Source: Aselliscus stoliczkanus (lineage: Eukaryota > Chordata > Mammalia > Chiroptera > Hipposideridae). Taken from it: DNA of 64,000 nucleotides. The notes beneath the pieces are model-generated. The model made no database searches. It was not told the DNA's origin and was given only the letters and a program-made list of their open reading frames with translations. Positions 33,126 through 45,532 of this stretch are shown here, piece after piece; positions within the stretch are counted from its first letter, which is position 1; each line of letters opens with the position of its first letter. Both the position numbers and the translations under genes were made by a program. The stretch is taken from contig CM066736.1 of NCBI GenBank assembly GCA_033961575.1, positions 79,880,852 through 79,944,851 of the forward strand, given 5' to 3'.

Positions 33126-33306
33126 TAGTGACTGGTTGGTTCAAGTTTAGAGCACGGTGCTCATAACACTAAGGTTGCCAGTTCGATTCCCATATGGGCC
33201 AATGGGCTGCTTCCTCCACAGCTAGATTGAAAACGATGATTTGACTTGGAGCTGATTGGTCCTGGAAAAACACATGACACACTGTTCCCCAATAAAGTTT
33301 AAAGGA
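33126..33306 (+). mobile_element. VES-like bat SINE
   Basis: A tRNA-like head with AGAGCACGGTGCTCATAACA and box-B-like CAGTTCGATTCCC, then ATATGGGCCAATGGGCTGC, a body with GACTTGGAGCTGATTGGTCC, and a tail TTCCCCAATAAAGTTTAAA. The reverse-complement relative is at 45866-46057. It sits inside the L2. Confidence 0.82.
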
Positions 33307-33337
33307 GAGAGACGGGACGGGGGTGGGGTGGGGAAAG

Positions 33338-33353
33338 AGAGATAGATAGAGAT

Positions 33354-33392
<39 letters not shown>
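33338..33392. repeat. (GATA)/(GA)n microsatellite
   Basis: GATAGATAGAGATAGAGATA followed by about 14 GA units, just after the VES-like SINE tail. Confidence 0.9.
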
Positions 33393-33789
33393 AGAGAATT
33401 TCTGGAGAGATGCCCTTGTTTAAAGGAGAGGAGGAGGAATCCAGCATAGGAGTAGACAGCTTGGCCTTAGGTAGGAGCACAGTGTGCACTCACAGGAGCT
33501 GGAGGGAAGGCAAAGAACATGGGCACAGACTCACACAGGAAGGTAAGTGCGGTGATATAGCTTCTGGAAGTTCTCTGTGACTGTTTCTAATTCCTCAGTG
33601 AAAAAGGAAGCAAGAGGATGGAGGTTTGAAGAGAGCAAAGAGAGCAAAGTGAATGAAATACTTACCTAAGAAAGTGGGAGAGTGAACGGGTCATGGGTCT
33701 GGACAACTCCGAGGGTCTGCTCCAGTTCAGGAGTCCTACACCTAACATCAGAGCAATTGGGATGGCAGGATGTTTCCCTCCATCCAGGT

Positions 33790-34239
33790 TCAGCTGCTCA
33801 GGTACAGGCTGGAAGTGAAGAGGTGGATCTCATTGAAGCTGGAGGTTTTAAAGAAGAGTACAATAAGGCCACAAAAGGAAAAGATAGTTGCGAGTGCATG
33901 TAAGGGAGAAAGTATAAAGATGATCAGAGACTCTAACCTGGGTACAGAGGGGAGTGAAACCACAGCAGGTGCTACAGTGAAAGGGGGATAGTGAAAAGGT
34001 AGCATCTGTAGATTGTACATCTCTGTGGAGTCAAAGACTTGTTGGAATTGGGACATTAAAACTAAAGTTAAGACATGGTGGTGATCAGAGAGTGTCGTGC
34101 TTGGAACTGAGCTTAGGTGAAAACTACCATTGCTGGTAATAAGAAGGTGTAGGATATGACTGTGAGAATGAGTGGCTGGGTTAGGGTGTAGGACGACAGT
34201 GTCCCTGGAGGAGATGTCAAAGATCACAGAAATCAGCAC
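33790..34239 (-). pseudogene. L2 endonuclease-domain remnant
   Basis: A 149-codon minus frame that I read as part of the L2 apurinic-type endonuclease. It contains the catalytic-type motif TTLSDHHH (SDH codons at 34081-34089), preceded by ITSNGSFHLSSVP, the spacing seen in L2/CR1 endonucleases. The rest of the domain and the reverse transcriptase are out of frame or deleted. The stretch that should code for the YADD box near 31970 appears to be lost. Confidence 0.6.
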
Positions 34240-34880
34240 ATGGGAGAAACACCTATATGACTACTGAAATGATGTCTCAGTGAAATTATTGAATTATAAC
34301 TGAGAGTACAAGTGAGCTGCAATCTCCAAAAATGAGGGGGCATTAAAGTCCCCTAGAGAAGAGCAACAAAGAGGGGGTAGTGGGTAGTGTGGCTTGGCCA
34401 CATAACTGAAAGCTGGGGGTTTTAGGAAGGAAGGAGGAAGGATGGTGAAGAGGCACCATGATGGGCAGGAAGAACGTGTGCCCCACCTGGGCTCTGGGGT
34501 CCAAGGAGTTTGAAGAGAAAAGAGCAATCACCTGAGAGGGTGGCTGGGGAAGCAGCGTCCTCCCAGGAGGCTCAGGTTTCTGTGAGAACAAGAAGGCAAA
34601 GGGAAAAGGAAAGATGGAGATGTGTGGGGTTTGCCGATGACTGGTTATAATGGAAGAGTTCCCTCGGGCATCTCCTGAGGTTGATGGCATCAGAAAAGTG
34701 GATACAGAGGCAAGTGGGAGAATGGGGGCCCCGGAGGATGCTCTGACCAAAGGAGATGTCTGGCATAAATAGATGTAAAGGGCATAGGAGATTAACTCTG
34801 GGAGGTCTCAGAGCAGACAGTGGTGTGAGGCTTTGAGTAGGGGGAAGAGGGAGAGGTCAGGGTCCCATCAGGAGCACAGA

Positions 34881-35649
34881 ATTCTGATGGTGGTCATGTC
34901 TGGATCAACAGACTCCAAGGCACTCTTCTCATTGTTACAGCTCAGAGTGCTCTGAGGCTTTCTCCTGACTCTACTGGTGGATTTTTCTGGTGAAACTGGG
35001 CTGCTGTCAGTTGTTTAACACCATCTGTGTTGACATTATAGGATGCAAATCTGCTTTACCTGTCTTTATAATTTAGTGTCTTGGGAAGTGACCTTGCTGG
35101 CCCACCCCTAAATTTGGCTCTAGGAATAATAAATAACTCAGTTTGGCTGAAGATAAACACTGGATTAAAATAAGCCATTTATGATAGGATATAAGTCAGC
35201 CAGGATATCTTTGATTCTGAGATGCGTGGCAGATCACTAGGGAGCAACAGGTCATTGAATCTTAGTGTGTTTTTTGGGCTGAGTCTGCTAGTGGTATACA
35301 TGGTTTTCTAAAAGGGATACTGGAGATCATACTTTTTGGACTATTCATAGAAATTTTAATATAAAACTTGTTGCCTTGTAACTCTTTTCTCAATGACTCA
35401 ATGTCATTCTCTTTCATTTGAAGGGCAAATGTCCATTATTCAGCTTTCAGTTTTGGACTTGAATTCTTTGATGAATACTTTGGAAGAGATTAGTTTGCAA
35501 GAAAAGATTGCTTTCTAAAGGTTTTAAGCTACCTTTATATATCAAAAGCAAAGCTTAGATTACTTAGCATGAACATTTAATTTTATCCAGTGGTTTTCAG
35601 ATTTCTGACCACAATCCATGGTAGGAAATACATTTCCTCATCATCACCC

Positions 35650-35700
<51 letters not shown>

Positions 35701-36865
35701 ATATATTTGTATAAAAGTGAAACAGTAATTTCAGGAAATACTATTTCCCTTACTTCAGGGGATGCTCCCTAATATTTTCTATTCAATTCTATTTTATTTC
35801 ATTTACAAAAATGCAGGTCTTGACTCACAAAATTGATTTTGCAGCACATTAATAACTTGTAGCATGTAATTTGAAAAAACTAGAAATCATAATGTGGGAA
35901 CAGTCAGGGTACATGGGGAAGGGCTCTGACTCATGAGACTGAAGAAATCCCACCTCTCTTTGCATTATTATTGTTGGAAGGAGAGAAGAGACCCTAGAAG
36001 AAGTAAAGCAGGATGAATGTGAGAGTCCTCATTTCCCCCCTTTTTAGCTTATAACCTTGAGGTGAGTGTGAGGGAGGGTGTGCATGTGTGCGTGAGTGCA
36101 CGCATGTGCATGTGTGTGCCATAGAAGCTTTCCTATAGGCATGAGGAAACTGAAGGCATTGGAACTAGTGGCCTGGATCCAGGGCCTAGGGATGCTCAAG
36201 CCTCCAGAAGAAGTTATGTATTTGGATTAGCAAGAGTCTAACCAGAGTCAGGAGCTTTATGGTGTAGACGTAGCTGAGTAGTTTAGGTAGATGATGTGAG
36301 ATGGCACTGCTGGTTCTCCAAGCCTGTGAAGAGCACACAGGGAATTCAGGAGTGTCTGCTTGGCTTGCTGACCAGGCTCAGATGTGCTGAGAAGATTGGT
36401 GGAGTAGCAGAGTTGGGATTAAGGTTAAAAAAAGAAAAGGCTAGATATGAGTAGGAATTTTGCAGCCACAGGCAAGTTACCAGTAGCATGAACATTCATA
36501 GCAGTAGATAGCGGTATTTCAAAGGATCTTATGGGGTCAGCAACACTGCTGCGTGTACCAGTCTAGGGGCCAGACAAGAGGGTGAAGCATAGGGAACTTC
36601 CTGAAGAGATATGAGGGTCTCCTCTCCATGTGCCCCAGACCTGTGGACTCCTCCTCACTGACCCAAATGTCTGGAATGGATCATAGGAAAGAGGGTGGGG
36701 GAAGCCAAAAGCCTGAGCATTTATCCAACAGACACCAACGTCCATGAAAGAGACATTTAATTGAAATTTTCAAGTCCTCTTGGTCCTGAAAATTTGAGGA
36801 AGATTAGAGCAATTAAAGAAAATATGAAATGGTAGTTCATTAAACTTGCATCCACATTACAGGTA
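34881..36865. other. Unassigned DNA with microsatellites
   Basis: No gene or transposon recognised. It holds a (CA)n run at 35650-35698 and a TG/CA-rich stretch at 36063-36119. Confidence 0.45.
35650..35698. repeat. (CA)n microsatellite
   Basis: About 24 uninterrupted CA units. Confidence 0.97.
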
Positions 36866-36869
36866 TAGT

Positions 36870-37235
36870 AATTCCCAGATGTTTTGTATTAGTGACCTGG
36901 ACAAGCTAGATTATGCTTATCTTTACATAACACTATGATAAGCTGGGCACTTTAGACTGTATGCCCCTTAAACTTCACCTTAAAGCTGTGTGCTATGAGC
37001 CCTACATTACACAGAAACAGGACACAGAATTTTTTTTTTTTTTGAGGGCAGTGTCACTGGCCCTCATATGTGGGACCCGAACCGGGGCTGCTGGCGTCCC
37101 AAGCCAGCGCTTAATCACCACGCCACTCAGCCGGCCCAGGACACAGAAATTTTGAGATAAATCTTGTATCAGAGTCACATAGCTGGTAAAAGGCAGCACT
37201 GGGACCCCAGCCTGTCAACCTTGAGAGCCTTGTGT
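36870..37235 (-). mobile_element. MIR SINE split by a short SINE
   Basis: Weak MIR-like text before 37020 and clearer text after 37138 (CAGAGTCACATAGCTGGTAA, AAGGCAGCACTGGGACC) in reverse orientation. The two parts are separated by the short SINE at 37035-37137. Confidence 0.55.
37035..37137 (-). mobile_element. Short tRNA-derived SINE (head only)
   Basis: T run, then the GAGGGCAGTGTCACTGG hairpin, box B (reverse of GGTTCGGGTCCC) and head ending CAGCCGGCCC. The near-exact target-site duplication AGGACACAGAATTTT / AGGACACAGAAATTTT is at 37019-37033 and 37138-37153. Confidence 0.92.
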
Positions 37236-37397
37236 TACATCTTGCAGCCTACTGTGGTGATCTGATTAGGCTATGGTCTCAGGCAGGTGATTCCTCCAAT
37301 CACCTGGGCAAAGGCAAGGAGCAGAAACAAGGGGATGCTGAAATGATAGACACACTCAGAACCAATAGTCTCCAGAGAGTCTGGAGATGCCCTAAAT

Positions 37398-37550
37398 CAT
37401 ATACAGTGCTTTAGAGTTCATAAAGTTCATCACATTTCTTAGTGGACCTTCACAATAAGCTTGAAGCAGGTGTTCCTATTATCCTGCTTCTGCAGATGAA
37501 GGAACCAGGTCTTAGTAGGATTGAGTACGTTTCCAGAAGGCATTCCCTTA
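37398..37550 (-). mobile_element. MIR-like SINE remnant
   Basis: ACAGTGCTTTAGAGTTCATA, AGTGGACCTTCACAATAAGC and CTGCTTCTGCAGATGAAGGA follow a reverse-complement MIR-like arrangement. Confidence 0.55.
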
Positions 37551-39800
37551 AGAGGTAGAATGGAGATCCTCAGCCAGATCTTTTTCTTCCTAGAGAGACA
37601 CACATTGGAAGACTCTGCCTTCCTGTTTAGTTCAAGGACAGGAAAGTGGTGGCAAAACATTGTTATGCTCCTGTCTTCTTCCCTGTAAGTGCGATATAGT
37701 CACCTTGGCTCTGTCCTTCATGTCCTTCTTATACGGGTGGTTGCATTTTTGTGCCTGGCTGTGCTGTTCAGGACAAGTGAAGTCTGAATCTTTGATAGGT
37801 GATATATGGCAATGATTTATTTATCTTTCTTTAGTCTGAGGGTTGGCAACATTGTAGCTGGGAAGCAGGTGCCCAAAGCTGGGGTGTGGTGGGGGAATGG
37901 GCGGGGGGCTCTGGAGATGTTTGGCCACCAGCGTATGCAGCTACGCAGGCTTCTGCTTCCAAAGCCTTTGGAAGAAGATTCTGCTTGAATTCAGACTTCT
38001 TTGACCAGCTGGTTTGGCAACTTTTCCTCTCTGGTGGTGAGGAGTCAGAGAGGATGAGGGATAAGGGACAAATGCCCCCCTGATGACTGGAGATATAGCT
38101 TGGAACTCTGAATAAATTGGCTTTCACATTAAAAGAGAGAGAGAGAAGAAAGGCTGTAAATGAATCGTGAACAGAGGAACTGATGTGTCTCTTATCGGTC
38201 TGCTGCCTGTTGACTTTGGCTGGGAGATAATCGCCATGGTTAACGAGGATCCTGGCAGCCAGTTATTATTCATTTCTGACCGTTCTCCTTCACCATTGTT
38301 TTGACATATAAAACCCGGCAAGAATATCAAATCCCTAGTGCTCCGCAGCATTGTGGTTTCTCTCTATGAACCACAGCCTCCTCATCCTCCCCAGCTGCCT
38401 CCCTGCCGGCCCTCTTGCCCCCGCTGCTACCAACTGCAAGGGACAAGGAGGGGTCTGAGCAGGTAGCACCCCCAGACCTCACATCCTCACTCCAGCCACA
38501 GGAGCTCTGCTACCATCTGCTTTATGAAATGACCTACTGGGCTGCATTTACTCCTCAGGGTTCCTCTGTGAAACGGTTGAAATCCGAATGCTCTCAGCTG
38601 TTCAGGATCTCCAGCTACCAGCTCTGACAGGGGTGAGGCAGTTGCATCCAAGCTTCCTTTTTTCCATGCATTGTATGAGTAAGTGCAGATTATTGTTTGT
38701 CCTTATTATCTGTCCTTCCCTCCACTGTGACACCAGAACGAAGGTGAAGAAACCCTGAGACATCCTGTTTGTACAGGTGTCCCACAGCCGACTGAATTCA
38801 TTTTTTTGGTCAAGCTAAGTCCACCCAGAGCTAATATGCCTGTCAAGGAAAGGTTTACTCAGTCTTGGTCCAAATTTTGTTTGTGCAGGTTGGAGGCTCC
38901 CCAGGTTAACAGTATCCACGTACTTCTGTGCCTTTAACTAACCTAGGCCCACTTACTCACATACATGGTGGGAAGATACTAAAGGAGCAGCAGTATTGAA
39001 TCTCAGTTTCCACAGTTAATTTGGGCATCACCATGGGCTTGCTCCAATCCACCATTTCTAGCTCCTTAGTGCCCTCTTTGACTCTTATCAATCACTTGGC
39101 TATCTTCGGTTGACATACCATTTTGGACTCACGTTTCTGTTACACATCAACATTTTTTTCATATGTATAAATCTGCACTCTGGATCCATAAATTGCACTG
39201 GACATCAAAATGTTTCCCTGCCTAAACCTCCACTCCCACCAGATCTTGAGGGGTAAATTCTAGGGTAACTTCTTGCCTGAATTTTTGATGGGGTAAGACA
39301 CAGGAATGTGCAAACTTAAGGGAAGTCCAGAGGAGACAGCGAAATCTCTTTCAGGAATGGGAAATTGGGCTAGTACATCAAGTCACTAATCCTTCCCTGA
39401 TCCCAAGGCTTCTACCTTCACTGTGCTCACAGCCCAATGGAGGAGGCAGCTTCCAAAGCAAATAGTTCCAATAGTTAGTTCAATGTTATGATAAATTTCA
39501 TATCAAAAACCAAAGGAGGGAGACAGTGATTGTTGGGCCAGGATCCTGTCTACCTTGTTCAGAGTGCCTGGGACATAATAGTATTTAATACATATTTATT
39601 TCATTGACCGGATTCATTGATACCAAGTATGACCAACGGTTTGATTGATTTCTTCAATTATTTGATCACTCATAGAGTCTTTTATTCACTTAAATAGTGT
39701 TATCTATTTTTAGGTAGTAAGGCAATTTATTCCCATTTAATTTAAATGTAAAATTATCCTGAAATAACATTAGGAAGAATTTTGATTAAATATAAATGAG
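37551..39800. other. Single-copy-like DNA, possible conserved non-coding block
   Basis: No transposon recognised. About 38150-38360 is compact, non-repetitive text (for example GGGAGATAATCGCCATGGTT and CAGCCAGTTATTATTCATTT) with homeodomain-like ATTA words and E-box-like motifs, so it could be a conserved enhancer. Overlapping frames at 37806-38127 on both strands lack domain features. Confidence 0.4.
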
Positions 39801-39804
39801 AGTT

Positions 39805-39995
39805 ATGACCTTGGATGCACCTATCTTTATTGAACAATCGCTGTGTACTTGACTCCTCTCAAGGTATATAGTATCATTCTCCATCAGCAAATAAGAAAAT
39901 ACAAGTTTATAGAGCTGAAATAACTTGCCCAATTCATACAATGGGATTCAAACCCAGGTCTGTCTGCCTGACCCCCAAGCCTATGATCATTTCCT
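39805..39995 (-). mobile_element. MIR SINE remnant
   Basis: TCTTTATTGAACAATCGCTG, GAGCTGAAATAACTTGCCC and GGGATTCAAACCCAGGTCTG match a reverse-complement MIR, ending with the tRNA-like box region. Confidence 0.75.
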
Positions 39996-40725
39996 ACCCT
40001 ACACTGCCTCTGCTAGACATATGGAGACTTAATGTCAGGTCCTGGAAAAGTGGATGGAGCTGGGCCAACAGGGCTGGGGCTGGGGGAAGTAACCTGTCTG
40101 TCAGTCTGATCCCTGACAAGGACTGTGGCCAAGAGCCTAAGGGGTTGTGATGAACTTGATTTGATCCAGGCTGGTACAAGGAGACAAAGACTCTTATCTG
40201 GAAAACAGGGTAGGCATAACATGGTCCCAGTCTGTGAGGATACTGGGCTAATGCAGCAACAGAATTTGAAGTATAAAGGGATTGGAGTTTGCTGGGCGGG
40301 GGGGGGGGGCAGGGAAGGGGGGTGGGATGGAAATGGGGGTTAGTGGTGAGAGAAACAGGAAGGAACAGCCACTGGGAGAGGAACCTTGAAGGTTTGGGCA
40401 TTGGAAACTAGGTCAGGTAGTCTGGACTCGGGAAACTAAATTGTTTATTGAACTGCATCGGATGTTGCTTTTTTAGGGCACATCTCTCATTCCATCCTTT
40501 TCCTGATATATTAACAGCATAGCTATAGTGTGGTGGTATCGACAAGCTTAGACTTGTGGCTCCTTTCCTTCTGCTTGCTACTCTGAATGCTTTATCCAGT
40601 GGCCTCATCTCCCTGGATGTCATTTTCCTCATTTTAAACTTGGGAGTTTTAACATTGGCCTCAGTGTGTGGCACTCAAGATTAAGTGAGAGTTCATGAAG
40701 TACCGTGTTGTTTGGGTGCTGAGGC
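39996..40725. other. Unassigned DNA with a G run
   Basis: No gene or transposon recognised. A run of about a dozen G lies at 40299-40310. Confidence 0.45.
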
Positions 40726-40734
40726 TCTGTACCC

Positions 40735-41545
40735 ACCGAAGTGTTATTCTGATGTGTTCTGTCTATTTGTAATAACCCACCAACCCTATTTCTGGGTTTA
40801 CATCTAAGGATAGTCTGCACCCATGTGGTCATCGCACCATTATTTACAGTAGCCAAGACAAGAATACAACCTAAATGTCTCTGTCGGTGGGTGGATGGAT
40901 AAAAAATATATGGTCTATGCACACAGTGGAGTACAATTTAGCCAAAAGAAAGAAGAAAATCCTGCCATTTACAATAACTTGTGTGAACCTTGAGAGCATC
41001 ATGCTGAGTGAAATAAGTCAGAGAAAGAGAAATACTGTGTGATATCATTTATATGTGGAATCAAAAAAAGTTGAACTCATAGAAACAGAGAGTAGAGTGG
41101 TGGTTACCAGGGACTGGGGGGTTGGGGAAATAGGGAGATATTGGTCAAAAGGCATAAACTTCTAGTTTTAAGATTAACAAGTTCTGGGAATCTAATGTAT
41201 GGTATGGTGATTAGAATTGAAAGTTAACTAAAAGTAGATCTTAAATGTTCTCATGACAAAAAATAAGTGGTAATTATGTGATAGGATAGAGGTTTGGGCT
41301 AATGCTGTGGTGGTAATCATTTTGCAGTATATAAGTATATCAAAGCAACATGATGATATATACTTTTCTTTTTTTTTTTTTTTTGAGGGCAGTGTCACTG
41401 GCCCTCATATGTGGGACCCAAACTGGGGCCACTGGCTTCCCAAACCAGCGCTTAACCACCGCACCACTCAGCCAGCCCTGATATATACTTTAAACGTACA
41501 CAATGTTATATGTCAATTATATCTCAATAAAGCTGGAAAAAGGGG
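40735..41545 (+). mobile_element. L1 3' end in sense
   Basis: ORF2 C-terminal and 3'UTR text: ACAGTAGCCAAGACAAGAAT, GAAATAAGTCAGAGAAAGAG, GTGGTTACCAGGGACTGGGG, ending ATCTCAATAAAGCTGGAAAA. 5' truncated, non-coding, with a short SINE inserted at 41367. Confidence 0.85.
41367..41478 (-). mobile_element. Short tRNA-derived SINE (head only)
   Basis: T run, GAGGGCAGTGTCACTGG hairpin, and head ending CAGCCAGCCC. The exact target-site duplication TGATATATACTTT is at 41354-41366 and 41479-41491, in the L1 3'UTR. Confidence 0.93.
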
Positions 41546-42375
41546 CTGCAACTTTCTTTGGGGGAGGTGATGGGGCCTAATTGAAAGAAATGCTCATTAA
41601 ACAACTCTTTATGCAAAGAGGAGTCAGTTTTTGCCTTGTTGCTAAGGTCCCAATTGTTTCCTGGCTGTATTTTGTGGGTCAGTGTCAGGCTATTCTATGG
41701 GTTCCTTTCAGGAACTTGGTGATATTGGCCTGCAGATAATTAGATCAGTGTCATCACTTTCACTGCCCCTTTTTTATTCTGCTGGGACCATTTGCATGAA
41801 AATAGAAGTGGATGATATTTCTCTCCCTTTTACAAGGCTTAACTTCTTACTGGGACTTAACTTGGGGAGCCTTACACATATAAGGGCTTTGGAAAAAGTT
41901 TCAAGTCACCACATGAGTGAACCTGTTTTCACTGAGCCTATGAGACCCAGACATTCAGTCAAGCCATCCCCTTCCCAAACTGGCCTTTTGAAAACGTACC
42001 ATGATCATACAGAGGATCTTCATTTGGCGTTCATTGAGATACAATTATTCAAGGGAAAATTTTAGGAGGCCTGCATCTGGTAGTGAAATTGGTTCTGATG
42101 TTAATGAATTTATATATGTTTTTGTAGGTCTTCCCTTTGCTTAGCACTTATCAAAGAGCTAGACCTAATAAAAACCTTAAAGAGTTTGCAAAAATGAAAT
42201 TTGAGAGGAGCGTATACATATTTGTCATTGATTTACTCTAGAGCAATGGAGCTTTAATAGAGAGCGTAGATTTAGGTGTCTGTTGGAATGAGTTTGAATA
42301 TTAATTCCACTACTTACTAGTAGTTTGAATTCGATGAATTTACTCATCTTTTCTGGCCCCAAAAAGAAGTAAAGA
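41546..42375. other. Unassigned single-copy-like DNA
   Basis: No repeat recognised. A 127-codon plus frame at 41682-42065 has no domain signature. Confidence 0.4.
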
Positions 42376-44235
42376 AAATAATCCCATTTACAATTGCATC
42401 AAAAATAATAAAATACTTAGGAATAAATTTAACCAAGGAGATGAAATATCTGTACACTGAAAAATGTAAAACATTGATGTAAGAAATTAAAGAAGACACA
42501 AATAAATGGAAAGCTATCTCTGAGTCTATGGATTGGAAGAGTTAGTGTTGTTAAAATGTTCACAGTACCCAAAGTGATCTATAGATTCAATGCAGTGTCT
42601 ATCAAAAATCTAATGGCACTTTTTTCTCAGAAATAGAAAACAACAATCCTAAAATTCATATGAATTTACAAAAGATCCCAAATAGCCAAAATAATCTTGA
42701 GAAAGAAGAACAAAGCTGGAAGCATCACACTTCCTGATTTTTAGACTATGTTACAAAATTATGGTAATAAAAATAGCATAGTACTGGCATAAAAACAGAC
42801 AAATAGACCAATGCAACAGAACAGAGAGAGCAGAAACAAATATATATATATATATATTCAACTAATCTTTGACAAAGGTGTCAAGAGTACAAGTCGTCTC
42901 TCCAGTAAATGGTTCTGGGGAAAGGAATGAAATTGGACTCCTATCTTACTCTATACACAAAAGTCATCTCGAAATGGATGAAAGACTTAAGAGTAAGATC
43001 TGAAATTGTAAAACTGATAGAAGAAAACATGGGGAAAGGCTCTTTGGCAATGATTTTTTTTGATATGACAACCAGAGCACAGACAACTAAAGCAAAAATA
43101 GACAAGTGAGATCACATCAAACTAAAACGCTTCTGCACAGAAAAGGAAACAATCAATAAAATGAAAAGACAACCACTGAATGAGAGAAACCTATTTGTAG
43201 AGTATATATCTGATAAGGGGTTAATATCTAAAATATATAAGAAACTCCTACAACTCAATAGAAAAACACCAAATAACTCAATTTAAAAATGGGCAAAGGA
43301 CCTGAATATGCATTTCTCCAGACATACAAATGGCTAACAGGTAAATGAAAAGGTGTACAATATCACCAATCACCAAAGAGATGCAGATCAAAATGACACT
43401 GAGCTATTGCGTCATACCTGTTAGGATAGCTAGTATAAAAGAGATAACAGATAACAAGTATTGACAAGGGTATGGAGAAAAGGACTGTTGGTGGGAACAT
43501 TAACTGGCATAGCCATTATGGAAATTGGTTTGGAGGTTCCTCCAAAAATTAAAAATAACATTATTATATATGATTCATCAATCTCACTTTTGGGTATTTA
43601 TTCAAAGGAATTGAAATCAATATCTCAAAGAGGTATCTGTGCTTCCATTTTTATTGTACCATTTTTCACAATAACTGGGATGCGGAAACAACCTAAATAT
43701 CTATCAACAGATGAATGGATAAAGAAAATGTTTATATACATACATTGGAATATGACTCAGCCTTAAAAACAGTAGGTAACTTTACCATTTGTGACAACAT
43801 GGATGAGCCTGGAGGACATTATGCTCAGTGAAATAAGACACAGAAAGAAAAATACTGTATGATCTCATATATGGAATCTTAAATAATCCAACTCAGAAAC
43901 AGAGAGGAGAATGATGGTTTTCAGGGACTGTCAGGAGGGGGAAATGAGGAGGTGATGGTCAAAGGCTGCAAAGTTTCTATGCAAGATAAATAAGTTCTGG
44001 ATGTCTACGATAAAGCATGTAGTAGTTAACAATACTGTTTTGTGCACTTAAATATTTGTTAATAGGGTAGATCTCAGGGAACTTATGTAGATGATGGACA
44101 TGTTTATTACCCAGATTGTGGTGACGGTATCATGGGTATATGCATGTGTCCAAACTGATCAAATTGTATACATTAAATACTTGCAGTTTTTTGTATATCA
44201 ATTACATGTCAATAAGACTTTAAAAAATAGGTAAT
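42376..44235 (+). mobile_element. L1 3' half in sense
   Basis: ORF2 from past the reverse transcriptase (ACTTAGGAATAAATTTAACC) through ATGGGCAAAGGACCTGAATA to the C-terminus, then 3'UTR ending CAATAAGACTTTAAAAAAT. Short frames remain (42909-43109, 43461-43766, the latter with SISLLGIYSKELKSISQRGI), but stops and shifts break ORF2. A TA microsatellite interrupts at 42840-42857. Confidence 0.85.
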
Positions 44236-44399
44236 TGTTTACTGAAACAAAGAAACTAGAATAATTTATGATGGAGGAGAAAATAGATTCCAAATTCATA
44301 ATATATTTAGTTAATGTCACTAAACTTCTGACCGTTATATACTATATACCAAAATATATTATAGAATGATTAAAGGAATAGACTAAAGAAATAAAATCA

Positions 44400-44846
44400 G
44401 GGGCTGGTTGAGTGGCACGTTGGTTAGGAGCTGCCTTGGGACTCCAGCTCTGAGCAGCAGGGCCCTGGTTTGGATCCCACTTGAGGGTCAGTGACGCTGC
44501 GCCCTCTACAGCTAAAATGGTCGAACAACATCTCAACCTGGAGTTGGGCTGCCATGAGTAGCCGGCGATGGCATAGCTGCAGCCCCTGCTGCAGTGGGCT
44601 GCCATAAGCTACCGTGAGTGGCCGGCAGCAGTGTGAGCGGCTGGCAGGTGGTGTGAGTTGCCAAGAGCCACCATGAATCTCCATCCAGAGGCCAGCGACC
44701 CATCTGCCTCACCGGGAAGAGCGCATGATAATACCAACATGGGCCAGTGAAGCAACGTCCTCCACAACTAGACTGAAGAACAAAAGGACAGCAACTTGTC
44801 TGTTCCCCTCCCCTAATTCCCCAATAAAACAATCTTTAAAAAAAGA
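44400..44846 (+). mobile_element. Long tRNA-derived SINE
   Basis: GGGGCTGGTTGAGTGGCACG head with an extra GAGCAGCAGGGCCC segment, body, and CCAATAAAACAATCTTTAAA tail. The exact target-site duplication GAAATAAAATCA is at 44388-44399 and 44847-44858. Confidence 0.92.
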
Positions 44847-44849
44847 GAA

Positions 44850-45095
44850 ATAAAATCATACTATAGTTGATAACACTGTATTGTATAGTTAAAACCTGCT
44901 TAGAGAGTAAAACTTAAATGTTCTCACCGTCCCTCCAAAAAAGTAAATACATGAGGGGATGATGGTAATGTGTTAATTACCTCAATGGGGTTAATCTTTT
45001 CACAATGTATACATACATCAAATTATCATATCGTACATTTTAAATATTTTCATATTTTATTTGTCAATTATACCTCAATAAAGCTGGGAAAAAAG
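44850..45095 (+). mobile_element. Second L1 3' end in sense
   Basis: 3'UTR-type text TATAGTTGATAACACTGTAT, GTATACATACATCAAATTAT and a terminus ACCTCAATAAAGCTGGGAAA, the same type as at 40735-41545. It is the tail of a separate, partly preserved L1 whose 5' part would lie before the SINE at 44400. Confidence 0.7.
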
Positions 45096-45415
45096 AAATA
45101 AAATCATAATAAAATTACAGTTAAATATTAGTTCATAGGTAATTAATTGTAGAGTGGAGAAAGGTCTTTGTAAGCTTAAAAGGAGAGCATTAATAATAAG
45201 GCCAGAGATAAACTGATTTGACTATATACAATTAAAAACATATATGTTTAATTAAAAGCATGGTCTTCTAGAAGAAAACACAGGAGAATATATTTCCTAT
45301 CTTGGGATAGGCAAACTTTTTTACATAGTATCCATGAAGTGCTAAGAACTTTTTTAAAATGCTAAACTGTACTGAAACAAAATTAAAAACATGTTCATCA
45401 AATGACATTTCTAAG

Positions 45416-45532
45416 GGCCGGCCGAGTGGCGCTGTGGTTAAGCGCTGGCTTGGGAAGCCAGGCGGCCCCAGTTTGGTCCCACATGTGAGGGCCAGTGACA
45501 CTGCCCTCAAAAAAAACAAAACAAAAAACAAC
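45416..45532 (+). mobile_element. Short tRNA-derived SINE (head only)
   Basis: GGCCGGCCGAGTGGCGCTGT head, hairpin arms GAGGGCCAGTG and CACTGCCCTC, and an AAAACAAAACAAAA-type tail. The exact target-site duplication GACATTTCTAAG is at 45404-45415 and 45533-45544. Confidence 0.94.

Larger units (their letters stand above)
31112..34880 (-). mobile_element. Unusually long ancient L2 LINE
   Basis: It begins at the L2 3' terminus (ATTCATTTGTTCATTCATTC near 31120, repeated in similar form near 31315) and continues through reverse-transcriptase-region text (CATGAGATTGGATGAGATCA) and endonuclease-region text to about 34880. Inserted elements are MER2-like (32022-32578) and VES-like (33126-33306). Roughly 2.9 kb of L2 remains, close to the consensus length I recall (over 3 kb). 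All frames are decayed. Confidence 0.78.

Noticed and set aside
33790..34239. 149-codon minus frame as a possible host gene
   Set aside because: Its SDH motif and context place it in the L2 endonuclease region.
41682..42065. 127-codon plus frame as a gene
   Set aside because: No domain signature, no visible splice or promoter support, and length within chance for this composition.
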